Source: Penicillium oxalicum (lineage: Eukaryota; Ascomycota; Eurotiomycetes; Eurotiales; Aspergillaceae). Taken from it: a DNA stretch of 64,000 nt. Position numbers and translations under genes: made by a program. The DNA is taken from assembly GCF_001723175.1 (NCBI RefSeq), contig NC_064651.1, forward strand, positions 1,178,001 to 1,242,000, read 5' to 3'. Under the pieces are notes generated by a model that saw only the letters and a program-made list of their open reading frames with translations, had not been told where the DNA came from and ran no database searches. Positions 10,875 through 21,562 of the stretch are shown here, piece by piece; positions within the stretch are counted from its first letter, which is position 1; every line of letters starts with the position of its first letter.

Positions 10875-12437
10875 GATGGCTCGATTGCATCAGAGATACG
10901 AGCAAAAGGCGACGACATGCCGGTAAGTGTCGAGTGAATTGGGGCGTGCGGAGTCTCCAGATGGAGTGCGGGGGAGTCTGGTCCACAGAGCGATCACGGG
11001 CTCCGAAGACTCGTGATGCGCTGCCACAACTATCGGATCAAGAAACTCTCGAGATCTACAGACAAGTTGAGCTTGTCATTCTCACGATTATGTACTGGTA
11101 ATGAACATGATATATCTTCTCATTACCTCACTGGTGTTCTGATCATCTTGCAGCGCGATAAGAGGACTTTGTTTGCTTCTTCGGGAAGCAGATATCTTCT
11201 CTAGCGTTAGGTTCACGTCAAACGAAAGTCTGCATCGACTACCCAGCTTGCCAGCCGATAGCTTCGATAAAATATGCAATGTATAGGTATTATGGAGGAG
11301 TTGACGAGCAACAGAGCGAGCAGAATAGACAAAAAGGCAGTAATTTGTAGAAACTACATCAGGACGACGTCCACCACAGATCTTCACTACCTCTAGTGGG
11401 TTTGAGGTGAATGTGAGAAAAGGGCACGTTCTAAAGACATGATTCATGTCGATTGCCTTTGCCGATTGTATTTGAAGCCCTGGTTTCTTATGCGGATGGT
11501 GAGAAGACGAACTCTGGCAGTGAGAATGTTGAGTTCTGCACGTCTGTGAGTCCACTGTCACAAGAATAAGCTAGTTGGACTGCTCATCTCCTTGTTTATT
11601 CATGTTTTTTTTTTCATAGTTGTTCAATCGAGATCAGAGTTCACTGGACACGGACTAAGAGTAAATGAATAAAGACTCTCATGAGAGTAAGCAAAAGGTA
11701 CTCTACTCCAACCTGCAGGGCTACAATAGCATATGCTCGTCGACCGAGGAATACGAGCCTCGACCAGGTCACCCTACAGAGATCTCACACCGTACAATTT
11801 AAGTCAGACAAATAAAAAAGCCCGTGTTTCGATACTTCGGAGACGAATTGGCCGTTCATTGCGGTAATTTAGCATGCTGTCGGCGTCGGCTCTCCTCACT
11901 TTCGCCGAGATAAACGCCGTCAGACATTACCAATTTCCGTCCTGATCATCCGCCGAACGACCGACGCTGACTCAGCAACTGCCTGGACCGTCTGCAGCCT
12001 TGGGAATAGTAGCTCGCGGGTGCTCGTCATTGGATCCACAGTCTTGTATGTACAGTACGACTAGTGTCACTGTCCCGTTGTACTTTAGTAAGGAATTTCT
12101 TCCAAGTTGGGGCTCCAGAGGGGGTGCATTACTAAAGCGGACTTGATATCCTGACTTGTCTGGTCCATAGCATCTCGGGCCGGGGTAAAGATCATTCCGA
12201 ACTCGAGAAACGTCATGACCCATCTGATGCGCAACAGGACGACAGTGCAACGCTTGAAGTCAGGTCTTGTTCACCTCGATAACCCTGTTGTCCAACGATT
12301 GTGGCAGCCTTCAAGAATTGGTGTATCAAGCTACAGCTCTTTGTCGAGGCAACCCTCCAGAGCGGTAGAACGTGACCCCCTTCGCCCGGCAATCCAACGC
12401 GCATTGTCGGCCCTTTGCTCGTCGTTCTTACGCGGCA
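10875..12437. promoter_or_regulatory. Intergenic region between divergent regulator and DUF924 gene
   Basis: About 1.56 kb. The minus frame 11088-11561 and other short frames lack family character. The stretch 12215-12437 probably encodes the start of the DUF924 protein in a shifted frame (see findings). The rest shows no recognisable gene. Confidence 0.4.
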
Positions 12438-13283
12438 ATGGCGAACTCGGGCAGTAGCAAGACCGTGCTGAAGCAGACTCTGAGTCCTGCACTGCTCGAA
12501 CAAGTACGGAATGTCTGGTTCGAGCACATCGAATCCGATGACGGCTTGATTCTTCCCGGTCAGAACGACGTGAAACGATGGTTTGTCCGTGACGAGGATT
12601 TCGACAAGGTCTGCGTGTAAGTGCATCCCAGGTTGACAGCTGAATCTTCTCGTGCTTGAATTTCTGACCCTCTGCGTTTCAGAGCCCAATTCCAGTCCGC
12701 CCTAGACAAGATTGTGGAAAGCCGAGCAAATGAGGAAGATATTCTAGAGGCCATTGATACCTCATCCCCACTCGCTTGGCTGAGCATCATCCTTCTTCTC
12801 GATCAAGTGCCACGAAATTGCTATCGTGGAGACGCTTCGAAGATGGTCTTTGAGCACTTGGATCCTCTTGCAGAAGCCGTTGCCCTCCGTGCCATTGATG
12901 CCGGTGTCCCAACCATGTCGTCGACGGTACGCTACCGTCTGGCGTATCGATTCTGGTTCCCCATGCCACTGATGCATTCTGAGAAACTTCACGTGCATGA
13001 GAAGGCGGTGGTGCAGCATGAGGAGAACGCCAAGGACATGGAGAATCTTTTGATGCAGGACGTTTCCGCCTTGAGCGATGACGAGAGGAAATGCTACAAG
13101 GTGCTGTCAAAGAATTCGGATGCTGTTCGTGCATTGCTTTCCAATCAACTGGAATATGAGAAACGGCACAAGGTGATCATCGAGCGCTTTGGTCGATATC
13201 CTCATCGAAATCAAGCCTTGGGCAGGGTGGCAACTGCGGAAGAGGAAGATTATCTGCAGAACGGAGGCGAGACATTTGGCTAG
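12438..13283 (+). CDS. DUF924 family protein
   Basis: This protein has a bacterial-type DUF924 (PF06041) helical repeat domain; the biochemical role is unknown. Exons are 12438-12616 and 12683-13283, giving 259 residues from the ATG of MANSGSSKTV. Family landmarks are VRNVWFEHIES near the N-terminus, LAWLSIILLLDQVPRNCYRGDASKM (loop with the conserved DQ-PRN motif), YRFWFPMPLMHSEKL and IIERFGRYPHRNQALGR close to the end. The codons just upstream of the ATG read RPFARRSYAA, typical of a mitochondrial presequence cleavage region. No in-frame ATG precedes them. A frame starting at ATG 12215 would join if one C were absent from the run near 12376-12380. The true start may therefore be at 12215 and the protein mitochondrial. 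Confidence 0.87.
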
Positions 13284-14054
13284 TTTTCTTCAGCAGCGTG
13301 GAGTACAATTCACTCCTTGCACGTATTGTTTACGTGTACCCACACATGTACATGTTTCGATGGAATTCAGGTGGCCCGCACAGTGTGAGCTTGGATCGAA
13401 ATTTCGAAAATGTGCTCGTAACCTCTACACCACTTCAGACATATAAAAAAGAAAGGTTTGTCTTTGTTGTGACGATTGGTATTCAAGTATAATAAGGGGT
13501 CTTGATAAGGTGGACACCCTCCGAAAGCGCTCAATCGACACGCATCCTAACTTACGAAGCGGAGGATCAAGACGACGGGAGTTGCAAGCTAAGAAGGACG
13601 GGCCAATGGTGAATCACAAAGCGTGGATGACGAGCTGAAGCATTGCGTAGATATCTTCGATCAAAAAATGAACATGCAATCAAAAAGCTCCGCACATGGT
13701 GGCTCTTGAATCAAGTCAAAGTCGAGAAGAACAATAGTTAGCGAGTTGATTGTTCTCTCATTTCTTTGTTTGCGCCTCAAGCCTCAGGCCACCATTTTCC
13801 TTTCCTCCCCCCACCTCACGCTGGACTGAAAGGAGATCAGTTTCGAGCGGACTGTCCACGACTTTAAAAATTCCTCTATTCATCTGTTTTTTTTGCAGCG
13901 GAAAGTTTTTTAATTGCTTCAAGAGCAAGATTGAACCCGATTCAAGACGATCTGGTCCTTAAAACTTCCGACGGTGGACAGTGACCAGCCTTGAACGTTC
14001 AAGAGTCTCGCCGTTCTTCCGGACCGCGACACTGCGAACCAACATCTCTCCAAA
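13284..14054. promoter_or_regulatory. Intergenic region upstream of RAM2
   Basis: A 770-bp gap between tandem genes. Pyrimidine-rich stretches near 13780-13900 look like a 5' leader or promoter of the following gene. No other gene seen. Confidence 0.4.
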
Positions 14055-15226
14055 ATGTCAGACAATAACCCCGAATGGGCCGATGTAACCCCCATTAAAC
14101 TGGATGATGGCTCTGAGTCGGGTGCTATGCCTCTGGCGACGATTGCCTACCCATCCGACTATCTCGAAGCAACTTCCTATCTGCGCGCGGTGATGGCCGC
14201 CAACGAGATGTCTGAACGAGCTCTCAAGTTGACCAAAGATGTGATCTCGATGAATCCAGCACATTACACCGTCTGGTAAGTCAATCTCATCTCATGCAAT
14301 GTCTCTACATGATGCCCCGTGAGGACTTTTTTTTCATTCTTTCTAACCTTTTGCAGGACCTTTCGTGCCAAAATCCTGTTCGCCCTGGACAAGGACCTTC
14401 TCGAGGAACTTGAATGGTTGAACGGAGTCTCTCTGAAATATCTCAAGAATTATCAAATCTGGTATGCCATCTCTAGAACTCACCTTTCACTAGAAGCTTC
14501 AAGGTTGCTTGGTTTTTTTTCTCTCTCACAAAAAATTGACCATGATCACTAATTCACCATCCCAGGCACCATCGCCAAGTCCTAACCTCATCACAGAAAC
14601 ATTTCCCTACAATGCCCGCCAAAGAGCCCGAATTTCTCATGGAGATGTTTACTCAAGATTCCAAAAACTATCACGTCTGGACATATCGCCACTGGCTCGT
14701 CCGCCATTTCAAGCTCTGGGACTCCCCCCGCGAGATCCAAGACGTTGAGACTCTCATCAAAGCTGACGTCTACAACAACTCCGCCTGGAACCACAGGTAC
14801 ATGCTCCGTTTCGGTCCTCGCGCCGATCAACCCGACGCCGGCATGGTGAATGCGGGTGATTCCGGAACGAGTCCTGAAGACAAGGGCCGACTGCCTGTGG
14901 TGGATGAGGACCTGGTCGATGCGGAGTTGAAGTATGCGCAGAAGCAGATTCTGAGAGCACCTGAGAATCGCAGCTCGTGGTGGTATGCGCGGGGGGTGTT
15001 GCGTGCCGCTTCTAGGGGATTGGGAGAATGGGAAGAATTTGCGGCGAGGTTTGTGGATGGCGAGGCTACGAAAAGTAGTCATGCGGTGGAATGGTTGGCT
15101 GATGTTTATGCGGAGAGTGAGAAGGCCAAGTCTGTGAAAATGCTCACCCTGTTGAAGGAAAAGTATGACCCCATTCGGAAGAATTACTGGGATTATCGAA
15201 TCCGACAGTTGGGGGAAGTAGCGTGA
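14055..15226 (+). CDS. RAM2: Protein farnesyltransferase / geranylgeranyltransferase I alpha subunit
   Basis: This is the alpha subunit shared by the two CaaX prenyltransferases, which attach farnesyl or geranylgeranyl groups to Ras, Rho and fungal a-factor-type proteins in the cytosol. Exons are 14055-14275, 14357-14461 and 14566-15226; 328 residues. Both introns interrupt a Trp codon inside a PPTA repeat. The tandem PPTA helical-hairpin repeats are visible as NPAHYTVWTFRAKIL, LKNYQIWHHRQVL, DSKNYHVWTYRHWLV, NNSAWNHRYMLR and NRSSWWYARGVL. These carry the W-x2-R signatures of the family. The start is taken at the first ATG, after a short leader. It works downstream of the isoprenoid pathway that includes the nearby ERG12 gene. 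A net-acidic insertion (about residues 205-235) is ordinary in Aspergilli. Confidence 0.95.
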
Positions 15227-15565
15227 GGTCACGTTCCAGGGCGGAAACTACAATGTGCAATTTACATAGGTGTCTTTCTAGAACATCTCTCGAACGATAG
15301 TACGTCCGACATCGTCTGATGGAAGTAAGATCATAAAGCAGATTTAATTAGTCGTGTATCCCCGTCTACAGGAACAGTAGCTAAGTTGTCATCTAAAATC
15401 TCATGCGTCAAGACATCACAGGGTACTCAAAAAGGAGAAAATGCAAGTTTTTCGTGAAAAAAAGAGGGTAAAAGCAAGAAAAATCTCATCAAGTCCCGAG
15501 AAACCAGAGGCCCGCCAAAGGTAAGGGGAAAAAAAGTGCAAGATGGAAAGGTCCTGATGAGCTCT
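15227..15565. other. 3' flanks of convergent RAM2 and serine dehydratase genes
   Basis: About 340 bp of AT-rich sequence between two stop codons. No gene, and no unusual structure apart from A-rich runs near 15450-15535. Confidence 0.4.
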
Positions 15566-16981
15566 TCATACCCACCCCTCCGACAAGAGCCTTCTGTATT
15601 CACTGGCCATGTCGATCGTCACGTTACTTCCACCGCAGACAACGATGACCACTCGACTCTGCTCGTTGAGGTCCGGCACCAACTGCTTGAGCTTGGAGTT
15701 AAGAACGGGGGAAGACGCCTTGGTAGAAGTGTCAACCTCGGGCTCCATTTCAGGATCGGTCTCATTGCCCGTCGAGATCGACCGGTCATCTCCATATCCT
15801 TCATCCCGATCAGAGCTGACCTCGGTCGGCGCAAGCTTCCGCTTCTTCGCACCCTGGCTGACAGCGACGGCTCTAGCAGAGGCAGCCGCCTCGGCAGCAG
15901 CAACCGCAGTATCACCGATAGCAGCTTCGACGCAGACACCGCAAGCCAGCTCCACGAGAAGGCGTTCATCATCTGCGAGGCGAAGAACACCTCGTGCAGC
16001 CTCGGCGTCGGTAATGACTGCACTGTGAACTTTGATGCCCGGTGGGGGAGAGACGGCGTATTGGAAGGTGGTTTCTGATACACGAATAGCCCCAAGAGAT
16101 GTTGCTTGCGAGGTGATTTTGGGGAGAGAGACAAGGGCATTGTGTGCAATGGCTGCAGCAAGCGAGTCTGTGCCGTCGGTTTCAATAGCGAGAAGGTGGA
16201 TGGGGCTAGGCGCAGTGGGTATGGCGCGAGGAGGAGTAGTTTCAGGAGCCGTGATGTCCATGTATGCATGGCCAGTAGTGGAAGACCCGCTCTGCACAGT
16301 CTGTTTCTGGGTCCGGCGCTTCTCGAGGCCCATGACGAGGCCATTGAGAAGGCCACCACCACCAACGCTGCAGAGAACAGCATCCAGAGGCAGCGCTTTT
16401 CCGCGGTATCGGTCTTCCTCCTCGGAGCCGGAGGGAGCGGGCAATTGCTTTTCAAGCTCGTCGATGATGGTGCTGTTCCCCTCCCAAATAGGCTCATTGT
16501 CGAATGGATGAAGCGCGATCTTGGCCAAATTCTCCTCATCCCCAGAGCTGTTCTGCATGATGACCTCCTTCATATATGAGCCGGCCTCGAAGAACGTCTC
16601 GCCATGGCGAATCACATCTGCGGCACCGGCGGCCTTGAGCTTCTCAATCATCAAAGGCTTGGTCGAAAGAGGCACAACCACGGTGCAAGGATACCCCAAA
16701 CTACGGGCCGCACACACGGCAGCGAGACCGGCATTTCCCCCGGATGAGGCGTAGAAATGGACACGTCGGTTGGCATTTTCGGGTTTGCGGAGGTGGGAAA
16801 GGATCTGATTACCCATGGCACGGGACTTGAAGGAGCCACTGGGCTGGACATTCTCGAGCTTCAGAAAGATGCGACAGCCAGCTGCACGAGAGAGTGCCGC
16901 GGACTCCACCAGCGGTGTCTCAATCCATGGAGTCTTGAAGGTGGGCACAACGGTCTCAGAAGTCGGCACAAAGCTCCCCAT
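15566..16981 (-). CDS. PLP-dependent L-serine/threonine dehydratase (fold type II)
   Basis: This enzyme is expected to deaminate serine or threonine to pyruvate or 2-oxobutanoate plus ammonia. It is a single-exon gene of 471 residues starting MGSFVPTSETVVPTFKTPW. The pyridoxal lysine lies in PSGSFKSRAMGN (about residue 52). The substrate/PLP Asn loop is ASSGGNAGLA, and the phosphate-binding tetraglycine loop is CSVGGGGLLNGLV. The C-terminal part closes with VVIVVCGGSNVTIDMASEY, the usual end of eukaryotic SDH-type enzymes. Compared with the animal SDH family (about 330 residues) it is longer. The extra length sits in Ser/Glu-rich insertions (around residues 155-200, 235-265 and 375-430). It lacks a C-terminal ACT-like domain, so it belongs to the catabolic rather than the biosynthetic ILV1 type. 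It lies downstream of MSM1 on the same strand, but no co-regulation is evident. Confidence 0.9.
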   Translation of the reverse strand: MGSFVPTSETVVPTFKTPWIETPLVESAALSRAAGCRIFLKLENVQPSGSFKSRAMGNQILSHLRKPENANRRVHFYASSGGNAGLAAVCAARSLGYPCTVVVPLSTKPLMIEKLKAAGAADVIRHGETFFEAGSYMKEVIMQNSSGDEENLAKIALHPFDNEPIWEGNSTIIDELEKQLPAPSGSEEEDRYRGKALPLDAVLCSVGGGGLLNGLVMGLEKRRTQKQTVQSGSSTTGHAYMDITAPETTPPRAIPTAPSPIHLLAIETDGTDSLAAAIAHNALVSLPKITSQATSLGAIRVSETTFQYAVSPPPGIKVHSAVITDAEAARGVLRLADDERLLVELACGVCVEAAIGDTAVAAAEAAASARAVAVSQGAKKRKLAPTEVSSDRDEGYGDDRSISTGNETDPEMEPEVDTSTKASSPVLNSKLKQLVPDLNEQSRVVIVVCGGSNVTIDMASEYRRLLSEGWV

Positions 16982-17734
16982 TGCGGCGAAATTGAAAGTT
17001 TGTCAGTGAAGGACTTCCCTTGGAGGAAGCCCGGTGAACAATTCTTAGAATCAACAAAGTCGAATGAGGTCAATTGGACTGCGTCCGTGCAGACGGATCG
17101 GTTTGATATGGTCGAGTAAAATGGATGGCAATGATCTTGACACAATGTTGGATTAATGTGGTGTGGATATATGCGATGATGGGGTTGATGAATGGACCTT
17201 GACGAATACAGGGAAGGTGAAAGAAGATATATTTAAAACAAAAAAAAGTCAGCCTGATCAGAGTCCCCGGCACCAATTCGATATATTTGGCCCATTCAAT
17301 CCAACGCCGCCCTCCGTACACTCAACCGTGATATGTTTTTTGATATACAATCGGAGAGCGCTGAGGGTGGGTTTTCCGACGGGAAACGGGCAAAGTTTCC
17401 CGACCCGATCAGCCCGACTGCTGGGAGGCAGGACCGCGCTCGCTCAGGTCTGGCCCATCCTGTCCCATCCTGTCCCGCTGATAACCAGGTGGATATCGCC
17501 AATCATGCGCTTAACAGCCAGTGCATGCGGTCTATCACCAGGCTGGGGCTCTGACTGGAAAACCTGGCTACTCACAGCGCACCGTGTGGACGAAGCCGGG
17601 AAGTCTCTGAAATAGGGCCCTTGCGCCTAGACGCAGATGATGTAAAGATTGCCCCGGATGGGGCTCCGTGTAGATCATGATTGGATTTTGGTACGTTTTT
17701 CTTATCAAATCGAATACCCGTTGGCCCCCGGATG
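16982..17734. promoter_or_regulatory. Intergenic region upstream of serine dehydratase
   Basis: 750 bp between the MSM1 stop and the dehydratase start, both on the minus strand. It should hold the dehydratase promoter. No additional gene supported. Confidence 0.4.
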
Positions 17735-19901
17735 TTACTCTTCAGTGAGCAGTGGAGGGAAAAGCATCCCCTTTTTGATGCCGTGGCCGTAGCTTGGGTC
17801 TGAGCCATAGACGGTCGCGGAAAAGGTCCGCTTGGAAGGATCGGACATATCCACCCGAAGAAGTTCGAGAAGCTCCTGCGACTTATCAGGCAAGAATGGT
17901 TGGAGTAGGATCGCAGAGATGCGCAGCGATTCGGCGGTGTTGTAAAGGACCCATTCCGGGCTGCCACTTTTCCACGGCTCTGCCGCATGGAAATACTTGT
18001 TGGTCTGGGAGAGGAGCAAGGGAAACAAACATCATGTCAGCCATTCCCTTTCTCCGACGGTCATGCGGGGGAAAGCATTCCTTGACTAACCTTCTCGATG
18101 ATCCCCATGATCTCCTGCAACGCGGCTCGCGGATTCAGTGCGGTCATGTGCTCGGCCACCTTGAGCGGTGAAGCGATAAGCATCGCCTGGTGCTCCTCGT
18201 CGGCCGTCGTCCCCACGGGAAGATTATCAGACGTGGCATTCTGGATGTACGAGTGTAGCTTTCCCTTGGCACATCCAATGGTTCGGTATGCGAGGTTACC
18301 AATGCCACCCTGGAGCCATTTCTTGTAGTCCCGAATGATAAAGGAATTATCATAGTCGGCGTCATCCGACAAGCCCCCTTGGTAGGCAAGGAAGAATCGC
18401 ATGCCATCGACGCCGAACCGATCAATGGCGAAAAATGGGTTGACCACGTTGCCAGTCGATTTGGACATCTTCTCCCGGTTCATCGTCCAATGCCCGTGCA
18501 CGAGAACATTCTGAGGGAGGGGAAGGTCCAGAGCCATCAGAAACGCCGGCCAATAAACGCAGTGGAAGCTAGAAAAAGGGGGAAAAAAAGAAAGTTGGGG
18601 ATCAGCTGTGACTCCTCAGCATGTCCAGACACGTAAGAACACGGAGCTTACCGAACGATATCCTTGCCAATAACATGAACATTAGCGGGCCAAATCGATG
18701 AATTGTCTTGCCCAGGCGTAAAGGGGTAACCCGCATAGGTCAAATAATTGACAAGCGCATCCAACCAGACATAGATGGTCTGTGTGTTGTCACCGGGAAC
18801 CGGGATGCCCCATGTCAATCGCTCAGCCGGCCGAGAAATGGACAGGTCTTGCAAACCGGAGGACACCGACTGGATCACGGCTGTCGCGTACTTGGAGGGC
18901 GTGATGAAGGAGTCTGGCCGATGGTAAAGTTCCAATAACCGATCCTTGAACGCAGAAAGACGGAAGTGATAATTGACTTCAGATGACCATTCCACCTCTT
19001 TACCCGTTTCAATTGAGACCTAGTTCGCCAATTAATTTGCTGCTACAGAGTCGAAAAGGGGCCCGTCATGAAGCTTACCATGCGCTTTCGTCCGGTCGTT
19101 GGATCCAGAGAATTTTGAACCTGCGTCTGCGGATAAAAAGCTTCATCGCTCACGGAATACCATCCTTCGTGTTTAGATGTGTAAATGTAGCCGCGGTGAT
19201 TCAACATTTCCTAGGGAATTTGTTAGGTTCCAGTAGGTTCGCACTGCTGTGGGAACGACGAACCCAGAAATACTGAACAGCGTCACGGTGAGACGCATCC
19301 GTGGTCCGAATGAAGTGGTCATTGCTAAGGTTTGCTGCCTTCGCCAAAGTCTTCAAGAAGGCTTCGTTAGCGAGTCACCTCGACCATGGTGACTGGGAAA
19401 GCATGGGTACCTCGAACGTCCTACAATTCATGTCGCAGAAGCTTTGTGTGTCCATTTCAGCTGCAATCGCTGCCTGCTGGATCTGCACTGCTGTCAGTTA
19501 ATGCTGCCGGAAGGCCGCATGATATCCAATACCTTCATGCCATGCTCGTCGGTTCCTGTCAATAGCTTTGCATCCTTGCCGAGAAGTATCTGCCATCGTT
19601 TGAGGATATCGGCAATGACCATGGTATAAAAGTGACCGACATGGGGAGCTACACGATTCCGCAAGAAAGAAGATTAGTGAAGTTGTCCAACAGTCATTCG
19701 TGGGACCTTACCGGCATTGACATAAAAAATCGGCGTCGTCACATAGTACGGTTTCGGGGAGGCTTTTGACGCCGACGCGAGCCCGCTATGAAGACGTTGG
19801 TGGAGTCCCTGTCGGTGAGCTGAGCACACCCACGGTCGCCTCACATTCGTGAAGAGAAATGTGCCCGATAGAGGGCGTAAGGCACGTCGCATAGTGGCCA
19901 T
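17735..19901 (-). CDS. MSM1: Mitochondrial methionyl-tRNA synthetase
   Basis: This class I aminoacyl-tRNA synthetase charges mitochondrial tRNA-Met. Eight minus-strand exons join in frame: 19901-19712, 19648-19533, 19482-19411, 19350-19264, 19210-19079, 19019-18652, 18568-18091 and 18004-17735, giving 570 residues. The N-terminus (MATMRRALRPLSGTFLF) is basic and Ser-rich, as expected for mitochondrial import; an upstream in-frame Met at 19958 is possible. The HIGH-type motif appears as PHVGHFYTMVIADILKRW, right after the first intron. The KMSKS loop is present in NREKMSKSTGNVV. Other landmarks are TGTDEHGMKIQQAA, TSKHEGWYSVSDEAFY, TIYVWLDALVNYLTYAG and HVIGKDIVRFHCVYWPAFL. The C-terminal anticodon-binding helices end in MLFPPLLTEE. 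No appended tRNA-binding domain is seen. It shares a short promoter region with the divergent NTF2-like gene. Confidence 0.93.
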
Positions 19902-20214
19902 TTCCTCGCGTTGCGGAGAAATTACAGAAGATGCGGAGGTCGACTCGCTGTTCCGCAATTACGCCGACGGCGAGTGGCCCGAGCTTCACTCGGCGTCTCT
20001 TTTTTTCCAGGTCGAGGCCCCCGTCTTGAGCAGATCGTCATTACGCTCCTCGCTGCCGTTCATTTTCCCATACTTGTCCATTGCATCTAAGCTACAACAC
20101 ACCGCCATATAGCAACCGTTCGCGTCACTTTGGGCTCCTTGTTATTCATCATCTTTTTTTTTCGTTTGGCACTGCATCCGTCTTCCAAATTCAGCCGCGC
20201 ATCGTTTCGTCGCA
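19902..20214. promoter_or_regulatory. Shared promoter of MSM1 and the NTF2-like export gene
   Basis: 313 bp separate the two divergent start codons. The half nearest the plus-strand gene is pyrimidine-rich, ending in a T-run near 20154-20163. It must contain both transcription starts. Confidence 0.5.
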
Positions 20215-20758
20215 ATGGCCAAAGTGACCGACGATACCTTGACCAAAGTGTCTACTGAAGGTGAGATGAATTTGCTGTCGACCTCAACAGGACATTATGG
20301 TAGCTGATTGGATCGACTTCAAAGCCGCCACCGAGCTAGTCAACAGCTTCTATCCCGCCCTCAAGAATGATCGTAACTCCATTGCCTCATTTTACCTTCC
20401 AACACCTACGAGCATCCTCTTCAACGGCAACACGGTCGCCGACGGTGCCGCTGTGCAGGACATCTTCTTGAAACAAATGCCCGAGGCATTTTATGAAGTA
20501 CAATCCTTTGACTGCCAAATCATCAATCGCGCATACCCGACCACGACTGCTGCCGGGTTGAAGCCAGCCTCCGAGATGGGCGTCAAGGATATGTCGATCC
20601 TGGTCATGACCAGCGGTCATGTGCGATACGGCGAGAATCGCGATCAGCCTCCGCGCGGCTTCAGCGAGACCTTTGTGCTTGTGCCCAACCCCAGCTCCGA
20701 GCGCAAGAGGCGCCGAGACTGGCTGATTCAAAGCCAAAACTTCCGCCTGGTTGTCTGA
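20215..20758 (+). CDS. NTF2-like mRNA export cofactor (NXT1/p15 type)
   Basis: A small NTF2-fold protein that most resembles NXT1/p15, the partner of the mRNA export receptor NXF1/Mex67 at the nuclear pore. Exon 1 (20215-20260) encodes MAKVTDDTLTKVSTE. A 43-bp intron (20261-20303) joins it to ADWIDFKAATELVNSFYPAL in exon 2 (20304-20758); total 166 residues. The family pattern is clear: an N-terminal helix with the paired FYPAL, SFYLPTPTSILFNGNTVADGAAVQDIF, the beta strands FYEVQSFDCQIIN and SILVMTSGHVRYG, and a final strand WLIQSQNFRLVV. The alternative acceptor 13 bases earlier would give a 30-bp intron and the wrong frame. The yeast functional counterpart is Mtr2, but the sequence looks closer to the animal p15 group. 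Confidence in the family is high and in the exact partner moderate. Confidence 0.87.
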
Positions 20759-21013
20759 AACTTCCATCTGGGTTCGGGCTAGACACGCAGTCATGAAAAA
20801 AAAGATCTTTGGAGTCGTGCTTAGAATGGCACTGATGAGCTGTCACGATATTACGAGAAAGCAGAGCGACTGTCGCTCTGGATATGTACCACCAACAACA
20901 GTATTTGAATTTGAAGTTGAAAATTGTTTCAAGAACCGGTACCACCCGAACGCCATATACAGAAACTGTCGGTAACTCTGAGTCAAAGACCGTGAAGCCG
21001 CAGCGTCACACAA

Positions 21014-21562
21014 TCAAGATGACGGTGCAGACGATTTGGTCCGGCGTGGTACACGCAAGTTAGCCTTGACCCTTTCCAGCAGTTCCTCACGCGTGGCACT
21101 GTCACTTGGCAAGAGGCCTCTCTGGAGATTCATAGAATTTCATTTCAGCATAATGAGTCCCCTGCAGGTTGCGACAAATCACAATGAAAGAGAGAGCCAA
21201 CTTACAGTGCGTAGCCATCTTCTCAATTCATCCTCGGTCCAATCATCGGGATCTGGCGGTGTCAGTGGAAAGGGCATCGTGAAAAAAGGGCGCTTGCGAA
21301 GCATACTCCCTGTCGGATCCTCCTCGGCTGGAAATACATCGCTTCCCCAGATGGACCAGGCGGCCACTGCAGTCACCATGCCCGCGAAGCCTGTGATTTC
21401 ATTAGCTTTTGGCTTAGCTACTATTGACGCGGGTCTTCTTCTGAAGAGCTCACCAAGGAACAAATTCTAGAATAGATGGACTTTGTTTTAGCAATCAAGA
21501 AAAGTGTCGGTTGCGGTCATGCGTACCTGGGACTTGAGAGCCCTGTCGAGTGGAGTCGGCAT
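21014..21562 (-). CDS. Small membrane protein with an Ish1/LEA-like C-terminal motif
   Basis: Three short exons on the minus strand (21562-21527, 21466-21206, 21121-21014) join in frame to a 134-residue protein starting MPTPLDRALKSQNLFLGELF. A single hydrophobic segment, EITGFAGMVTAVAAWSIWGSDVFP, lies near residues 35-58. The C-terminal part, DPDDWTEDELRRWLRTRGLLPSDSATREELLERVKANLR, has the W-x3-L-x2-W-L...R-x-E-L-L-x-R-V arrangement of Ish1-type helix pairs found in fungal envelope and stress proteins. The end is basic (VPRRTKSSAPSS). No longer frame covers the region, and the splice signals (gtacgc/ctag, gtaagt/ccag) are good. Function is unknown; a mitochondrial or nuclear-envelope location is possible. 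The gene is convergent with the NTF2-like gene, with about 255 bp between the stops. Confidence 0.75.

Noticed and set aside
15619..16539. 306-codon open frame overlapping serine dehydratase on the same strand
   Set aside because: Alternate-frame shadow of a well-conserved enzyme; composition is Leu/Ser/Arg-rich without motif.
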